The translations under genes and the position numbers were made by a program. A stretch of DNA of 64,000 nt from Cylicocyclus nassatus (lineage: Eukaryota > Nematoda > Chromadorea > Rhabditida > Strongylidae): positions 64,871,618-64,935,617 of the forward strand of contig CATQJL010000305.1 in NCBI GenBank assembly GCA_958299035.1, in the 5' to 3' direction. Shown here one piece after another: positions 57,027-64,000 of the stretch. A model generated the notes under the pieces. The model saw nothing but the letters and a program-made list of their open reading frames with translations, was not told the origin of the DNA and ran no database searches. The stretch's first letter is position 1. Each line of letters opens with the position of its first letter.

Positions 57027-57167
57027 TAGTCCATCGAATGAGTTTACTATGCTTACCGGCACTTCAAGTTTATGTTGTTGTTTTTCAGTTTAAGATTCGA
57101 AGGTGAATCCATTGTTGAAAATTATACTTTTCTTTAATTCCGACAATGTAGATGAAATAGTTGAAGC

Positions 57168-57476
57168 TTATCCAATAAACACGACTAATAAGTAAAAAAG
57201 AAAAAATAATAGTACGCCATGTACAGCTATAATGCAAAATCCGCATCGACAGTCCGTCAACTGAGAAATTATCAAAACAAGGGTAATCAAACGTTTACGA
57301 CTCACTTCTAGCAAATCCCGTAGAAATCTGCAAAGAAAAGCACGATTAGTTGCAAAACAAACTCACCGATCATTGTTGAGCAGGAAAATGATCAGCTGTT
57401 CGGCAATATCGATTTTGCTCCGTAACATACCGTACCAATTTCGACACTTACGGACTTGTGCAGCGACACGCCCCAT
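57168..57476 (-). CDS. 89-aa two-exon minigene (duplicate of 49617-49925)
   Basis: Exons 57367-57476 and 57168-57327, identical in structure to 49617-49925. Probably the same locus seen twice across the contig overlap; count once. The unit spans 56696-57498 with its inverted partner. See the first copy for the description. Confidence 0.45.
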
Positions 57477-57719
57477 TATCCCGGGGAAACGACGATACGG
57501 AACTCGAGTAATCTGATATATAAAGAAACGTAAGCGCAATAAATCTGCAAATAGCGGGAAACCGCGGTGGGGTCCCGAAGCGCGCGGATGCCTAGCACCT
57601 TTAATTACTGGTTCACTAGTCTAGCAACATCGATTCGAACGATTGAATATAGTCGAATAACTCAATATATTTGAAAACTACAAATCTCGAACTCACGCCC
57701 AAAATATAATAGGGATCTA

Positions 57720-59309
57720 TTAAGTTGTCCCCAAAGTAAACTACTTTTCTGGATAGATCAAGCTGTTGTTTTCCTAGCAGACTGGGGTGTCGTTCGATAG
57801 ACGAGGCAAACTCTAAAAATAATCGCCAAAAATTCGTCAAATCGTAATCTAGGTAAAATTTGGAACCAACCGAAAATTTTTCAACTAACCTGAAAATCTG
57901 ATCTCCTTCCAAACTCCTGCCGGCCTCCATTTTGGTCATCAAACAGTAGATACATAGTACCCGAAAATGTATTCGGTGGATTTTTTTTGTGGCTAACAAC
58001 TAACTTGTAAGATTGAGGAATAAACGAAATGCAAAAATGTTATTTTTCCCCGGTCTTTTATGTTGAACTCGGCATTTCTAGATTACAAGGGCGCATAAAG
58101 AGGTGAAATTTCAAAATTATACTTACTAAGGCTTGTAGTATAAATGGCATGTGTAGAAGGGGATGGGAGCGAAACTTGGCATTGTTACACTAACTTTTTT
58201 CTCAATTTTTTTCGCTTGGAAAAGATTCGGTAAAGCACATTTGGGTACTACTATTTGTCTACTGCATAATGAATACGTTAGAGGTCCGTAGAATATTTTC
58301 TGTTAAAGTTCAATTTTCAAATGACGAAATTCTCGATTCTCCAAATCCTACCTGGATTACAGTTAGGCGGATCTTTGGCGGTCATAATCAGGGTCAAGCA
58401 AGGGGTGTGGCACACGATCGCTGGTTACGACCCCCCTCCCTGATTGCAGTCTTAATAAGACCCCCTCCCCTGAACTATACACTTAAGATAGCATTACTTT
58501 AAAGCTCTGTAAAACAAACAACATAATGGGCAACATATCCACAATTAGCATGTCAAATGACCCCTGTAGACAAAGGTGAGCGAATTCTGAAGATATAAGA
58601 TACTAGGCTACCTAAGTGAAATGGTCAAATTCCAACATGGTTAACTTTGTTTCAAAGGTGAATTAGCTATCCGTTTTTGCACTGAAGACAAAGCACTATT
58701 CCTTCTTTGTCCACCTCAGATATCCCGCTTCAGAAGACCACCAAACTGTGGAATTAGAAGCCAACCAAAATCTCGTTTTTCCCAATTTCGCTTTTGATCG
58801 CTGTGCTTTCACCAAATATTACTCAGAGCTAAGAAGACGAATTAGGCTCCAAACAGTCCTGTGGAATCTACAAGGTTTAGGCTATCGATTCATATAAATA
58901 CTGTCCGCTAAAATTGTTAAGGAGTAGTGCTTTGTCTTCAGTGCAAAAACGGATAGCTAATTCACCTTTGAAACAAAGTTAACCATGTTGGAATTTGACC
59001 ATTTCACTTAGGTAGCCTAGTATCTTATATCTTCAGAATTTGCTCACACTTTGTCTACAGGGGTTATTTGACATGCTAATTATGGATAGGATACGAATAT
59101 CATCTTACCATTATTATCAGATTACCCAACTACGACCCCCCCCCCTTTTGACTCCTCAATAGGACCCCCATGTGTGGCGTGCCGCACCCTACGCTTGACC
59201 CTGGTCATAATGTCGACCTTACTTCTGCCGAAAGATACCCTGTGTCTGCTAAAAAAACAAAAACAGTTTGATTTACTTAGAGAAGGAGTTTACTTTTGTG
59301 ACAACCTTA
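57720..59309. mobile_element. mariner-type element with nested FB1 (duplicate)
   Basis: Duplicate of 50169-51758; the nested hAT-like FB1 is at 58389-59203 with its GTCATAAT flanks. Confidence 0.6.
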
Positions 59310-59354
59310 TAATTTTGAAGAATCGAGTTTCAAGTGAATTTGAATTTACAAATA

Positions 59355-61248
59355 TTAGGTTATCCCATAAGTCTTTTCTTTTCTGAGTTTTCGCTATAAT
59401 AAGTCACACACTTCTTGTTCTAATTAGACATCAGGATAATATTCGATAGAGCAAAGCAAGCTCTATAAGATGGCGTTTATGCTTTTGCACAAGCTTTGGT
59501 CCACCTCGAGTTTAAGACCAAAATCTAAAAAGTTTCGGATGTCCAGAAAACCGAAAATTTTTCATATCTTTGTTCAAAAAAATCCTACACATCTCTAGCT
59601 CACTCACGCATATACATTTTACATCAGACATTCAAATGTGCTGTTGCTGTAGTTTTTATCAGCTGTAAATCAAGAAACCGAAAATTTCCATGTTTTTACC
59701 AAGTGATGCTGTGCTGTTCTTACACTAACAGTTGTGTACTAGAAGCCCTTAGAAGTATTAGGTTGTCCGGAAATTAATGCCCGTTTTGAATTTCAACCTC
59801 AATAAGTCATACACTTCTCACTTCTAAATAGGTTGCAAAGTACCATTCGATAGAGCAAAGCAAGTTCTACAAGATTACTGTCTTGATTTAGCAGCAGCTC
59901 TGATCTACCTCGAGTTTCGACCCAAAAACTAAAAAGATTCAATTGCCCGAAAAATCGAAAAAATCGCAACTCAGTTCTTAAAAATCTTACAAAAATTCTA
60001 ACTTGCTCACGTAAACACTATTCACATAAGACATCTATATACGCCTTTGCCGTATTTTTTCCTCTATTAGAAATCAAGAAAACGGAAATTTTCGTGCATT
60101 TGCCAAAGTGATGCTGTGCCATCCCCACATAGGTAGTTGTATACCACAAGCCTGTAGAAGTACAGACCTAAATTTTCAGCTCTCTACAAGCTTTAGTTCT
60201 CGAAAAATACCGAATATAGCTTTCCCTAATTAGGTGCTCCAAGCTAAAATTCAAATTTTTCGAGAACTAAAGCTTGTAGAGAGCTGAAAATTTAGGTCTG
60301 TACTTCTACAGGCTTGTGGTATACAACTACCTATGTGGGGATGGCACAGCATCACTTTGGCAAATGCACGAAAATTTCCGTTTTCTTGATTTCTGATGGA
60401 GGAAAAAATACGGCAAAGGCGTATATAGATGTCTTGTGTGAATAGTGTTTACGTGAGCAGGTTAGAATTTTTGTAAGATTTTTATGAACTGAGTTGCGAT
60501 TTTTTTCGATTTTTCGGGCTACTGAGTCTTTTTACTTCTTACCTTGAAACTCGAGGTGGATGAGAACTGTGGGAAAAGTAAGATGGCCATCTTGTAGAGC
60601 TTGCTTTGCTCTATCGAATGGTACTTTGCAACCTATTTAGAAGTGAGAAGTGTATGACTTATTGGGGTTGAAATTCAAAACGGGCATTAATTTCCGGACA
60701 ACCTAATACTACCGTAGAATTTTCGCTCTCTATGTTCTCTGTTTTCCGAGATACGTTGATTTAAGCGTAAAAAACTTAGTGAAAAAAGCTAAATTTGATA
60801 TTTCTTAACCAGAGAATATAGAGAGCCAAAAATCTGCGGTAGTAATTCTAAGGGCTTTTAGTAAACATCTGTTAGTGTAAAAACAGCACAGCATCGCTTT
60901 GTTAAAAACATGGAAGTTATCGGTTTCTTGATTTCTAGCTGATAAAAAAAATACAGCAACAGCACATATGAATGTCTGATGAGGAATGTATATGCGTGAG
61001 CGAGTTACAGATTTGTAGGATTTTTTTGAACGAAGATTTGAAAAATTTTGGGTTTTCTGGCCATCCCGAACTTTTTAGATTTTGGCTTAAAACTCGAGAT
61101 GGACCAAAGCTTGTGCAAAAGCATAAACACCATCTTATAGAGCTTGCTTTGCTCTATCGAACGGTCCCCTGATGTCTAATTAGAATAAGAAGTGTGTGAC
61201 TTATTATAGCGAAAACTCAAAGGTGAAAAGACTTATGGGACAACCTAA
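59355..61248. mobile_element. nested mariner-type foldbacks (duplicate)
   Basis: Duplicate of 51804-53698; the inner element is at 59758-60706, one base shorter because of the T-run difference. Confidence 0.7.
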
Positions 61249-62285
61249 TACTTGAATCTATTAGATTCACTCCAAATCATATCCTTCATAAGGGAAGGAT
61301 ACCGAGTTGCACCATTCTGCAAGGAGTTGTGCATCGGGCCCCGTTGGGACACCGATAACATATCTGCTTTCCAAATTTACAAAAGGTATTGTGAAAGAAG
61401 TTACGAACCCACAGACGCACACGCTTGGCCTTCTACAATCGAATCGAGTAGGAGTAATGATGCATCATCGCATTTTATAGGATCATTAAAACCAGCGAAT
61501 ATCAGTAGCTTCGCCATGATTGCGTTTCCCAACACAGTTCTGCCGCAATGATGATGCATAAAACCGTCGTACTTCGGAAAAAACCCAAATTGCTGAAAAG
61601 TCCCAAAAAAGCCCGAAAAGACCAAAAGCGATCAGAAAGCCCAGAGCCCCCAAAAAGCCCAAAAATGCCAAAAAGAGCCGAAACACCCCCGATCTGTGCC
61701 GGCGTTGAGACAGCCTCAACGGCGTCAAAAAGGTATTGATCGAATTCCTATCGGGACCTCAGTTGGTGCTATATGTTGGCCTATTTCCTCTCTTTCCGGC
61801 GCCTTTGAGCTTTTTGAGTTTCTTAGGCGCTTTTGGGCTTTGTTAAACGCTTTTGGGCTTTTTCGGCGAAGTATGATGAGTTCTACAGTTTTCACATATT
61901 ATTATACTGTGCTGGACAGCATGATAGGTCCACTCTAAAAAATGCCATAACTCACTCTGTTGGCAATAAAACGTTCCAAAAATTGATGCAGCCGTGTGTT
62001 TACCAGCCTTATCATCGTCAAAACGGGTCTCGTTTTCGATGGGCTATTCAAGATAGATCAAAAGTTTGGAAAGAAGCAGGCTTGAAGGCTGGCCAAAATT
62101 GTAGGTCCACCTGGAGTTTTTACTCATCGGGACACTTCCTAGCTTCCGGATTTTTCAGGTAATTATACATTAAAAAATGTTGAACAGTTACTCTAGTCAT
62201 GCTTTGTCATATCTCCAAAAGAATCGATTATCTGCTTTTTTGTCTTGAAAATGCTTTCACACGTAGTTATCTCCAGAAACCTGCG

Positions 62286-62634
62286 TTTGAGTAAGAAATT
62301 GCTTTTTCAATTGGTTCGAAAGTGATGGGGTTTGATCCAAATTCTAGACGCTTTTCGAAGTGATCATTGAAAAAAATCTGACTTTTTGATGCTGAAGCAA
62401 TCCGACATTGACATCACTCAATCCTGAGCTGAAATTTTTGCCTTTAGACTCCTTCTGCAATGTTCTCAGATGCATTAAGTAGAGTAAAGGCATGGTTCGT
62501 ACGAAGAGGAGCCCGTACTCCATGATTACAACTGTCTAGAGATCTTAGCATTAGAGTATTTGCGGTAATCACAATGCAGAAATTGACTGCAGCAACCAGC
62601 ACTAAAGCTAATTCTGGCTCTGACCGAATTTCTG
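62286..62634. other. unique sequence following the duplicated block
   Basis: No gene recognised. It contains a variant (CTTTTTGATGCTGAAGCAAT) of text also found in the inverted block (CTTTTTGCTGCTGAAGAAAT), so a diverged repeat family is present here. Confidence 0.35.
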
Positions 62635-63441
62635 AAGAGAATCATGGGCTAACGCAGTATACAAACTGTTGCCACTGTATATTAGATTATTGTTGTCAAG
62701 AATCTAGATGAGCTAGCGCTTGGCAAACTTCTTTGGAAATGGGTAATACCATTATTACGCTGCGCAACTCATGCAAGGAAAAAGAAGCAAAGAGCGGCTT
62801 TGTGAATGCTTGTGAGTACGAAGTGCAAATCTGTTCTTGTGTAAAGAATGCTTCTTCAATATCTTGAGGTTACAATGGTCACGCAGATATTTTTTGGAGC
62901 AGAAATTGAGGCTTAGGTTCAACTGCAATGTCGGATTTCTTCAGCAGCAAAAAGTCAGGGTCGGTAGTAATCTGATCGAAACTCCGAGTTTAAATCTCCG
63001 CGTTAACTCAGAGATAACTGTTAGTTCCATCATTGGAACTCAGAGTTTTGCTTATTAAAACTCTTAGTTCTGCTGTTAAAGTTCCGAGTTCCAGCTCTCA
63101 AGGTCGGAGTTTCAATATGCTGTTTGTTTACTGTTATGCAGGTTACCGCAAAAGCCCCGTTCGAACTGAGACTTGAACCTGTTTGGTTTAGTGTGATGAC
63201 TCTACCACTAAGCCGCTAGGCCATGAACATATCCTTGAAGCTTGAAATTGCTTTGGCATAATGTACTCATTGCATTTACACAAAGCATGTCGAAACATGT
63301 TATATCGATAGGATCACTCATTTGCACTTCTGTCAAGAAGTGGTGGTTTATCGCATGGATTGGTTTTTTTTTGCGTGACCAAAGCACCGAAAAACTCCCT
63401 GGGCCAAGGTTTTACAATTTCGAAATTTTGCAAATATCGCA
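62635..63441 (+). repeat. 807-bp block, presumed genuine orientation
   Basis: Same sequence as 54733-55539, inverted. Here it is flanked by unique sequence on both sides and no adapter, so this is likely the true placement. Contains the tRNA-like SINE head on the minus strand at 63159-63227. Confidence 0.8.
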
Positions 63442-64000
63442 CCACGATACCTCCATCATGCCTGCTGAGACTACGATAAAAATGTAACCTGTAGGACTTT
63501 CTAGCTGCTCTCTTTTGTCACTATTTCTCTTTCTCTAGCCAAACTCGGAGCTATTTCCCAGTTCCACGGTAGAGTGGAGCGCGCAAACTTAGAGTTATCG
63601 CAGGGCTCAGTTGCGCGTTTGGTGCGCTGTTTCTTGTGCAGGACGGTTTTGGCGATTTTTCCCTACTAGGGGTGAACTACCGTTTACGGAGGTCTGCCGT
63701 TTTCCAGATTTGGTCTATTCATGCACCTCTTAAGGGGATCAGAAAGATGCGCGTTAACTCAGATATAACTTAGAGTTGACTCACAGTTATAACTGCGAGT
63801 TTCGACAGGTCTCTACCGACCCAGATTTGTTCCTCAGTGCTCACGTCAGAAACCATTTGGAAGGTAAATTAACTCTATCACTTTCGAACCAAACAATCAA
63901 GCACAAACGTGATTTCTGAAGCGAAACACATATGAAAGCATTTTCAAGGCAAAAAAAAAACAGATACTCGGTTCTTTCGAAGGTGCGACACAGCATGACT
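63442..64000. other. unique right end of the window
   Basis: No gene recognised. AACTC/GAGTT words and a CGAGTTTCGACAGGTCTCTACC motif at about 63800 echo 55186-55215, suggesting another copy of the same diverged repeat. Confidence 0.3.

Larger units (their letters stand above)
56066..62285 (+). repeat. 6.2-kb direct duplication, right copy (contig start)
   Basis: Second representation of 48515-54736. It continues past 62285 into sequence that the left copy lacks, so this copy probably shows the true downstream order. Confidence 0.9.

Overview
The window looks like nuclear DNA of a nematode, most likely of the rhabditine or strongylid group (clade V). Evidence: coding exons are broken by introns that are often 40-60 bp with TTTTCAG-type acceptors; gene starts lie just after acceptor-like sites, as expected for spliced-leader trans-splicing; and the recognisable families (FMRFamide-receptor-like GPCR, serpentine class-v-like receptor, two ground-like-domain proteins) are typical of or restricted to nematodes. 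A tRNA-derived SINE at 5512-5668 also recalls, from memory, a SINE of strongylid nematodes. The species cannot be named. Nothing prokaryotic (operons, RBS, CRISPR) is present.

Layout. 1-6463: no firm gene; repeats, a SINE and weak exon candidates. 6464-15451 (+): an 11-exon neuropeptide-type GPCR of 457 aa with two large introns carrying transposon-derived elements. 17.6-26.4 kb: a tandem segmental duplication with one ground-like (grl) gene and its TATA-containing upstream block in each copy; between the genes lie a mariner-like transposase relic and TA-flanked foldback elements. 26.4-34.9 kb: gene-poor and rich in TA- and TTAA-flanked elements. 34889-42876 (+): an Srv-like chemoreceptor, apparently frameshifted or missing an exon in TM5, split by a 6.9 kb intron filled with nested elements that have perfect or near-perfect 8-bp target duplications. 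43.9-46.3 kb (-): fragments of a probable multi-exon gene, one exon with a SUMO-interaction-like acidic motif. 46.5-54.7 kb: palindromic elements, an inverted pair of a small two-exon gene (one arm intact, one decayed), and nested mariner-type foldback elements.

Assembly. The right end is not a simple picture of the chromosome. A gap of exactly 500 N (55566-56065) is preceded by 26 bases identical to the reverse complement of the SMART / ultra-low-input amplification adapter. The 6.2 kb before the gap (48515-54736) recurs almost perfectly after it (56066-62285), and an 807-bp block (54733-55539) is the inverted copy of 62635-63441, joined through the 4-bp microhomology TGCG. The simplest reading is two overlapping contigs, the left one ending in a chimeric, adapter-bearing amplification product. 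Genes and elements in 56-62 kb should therefore be counted once.

The best candidates for undescribed biology are the 49.1-49.9 kb inverted minigene pair, the TTAA-flanked AGGCAGTGTCC element family, the 170-190 bp near-perfect palindromes, and the promoter block conserved between the two grl genes. All gene models were made by eye from splice signals and reading frames; no search or alignment was run.
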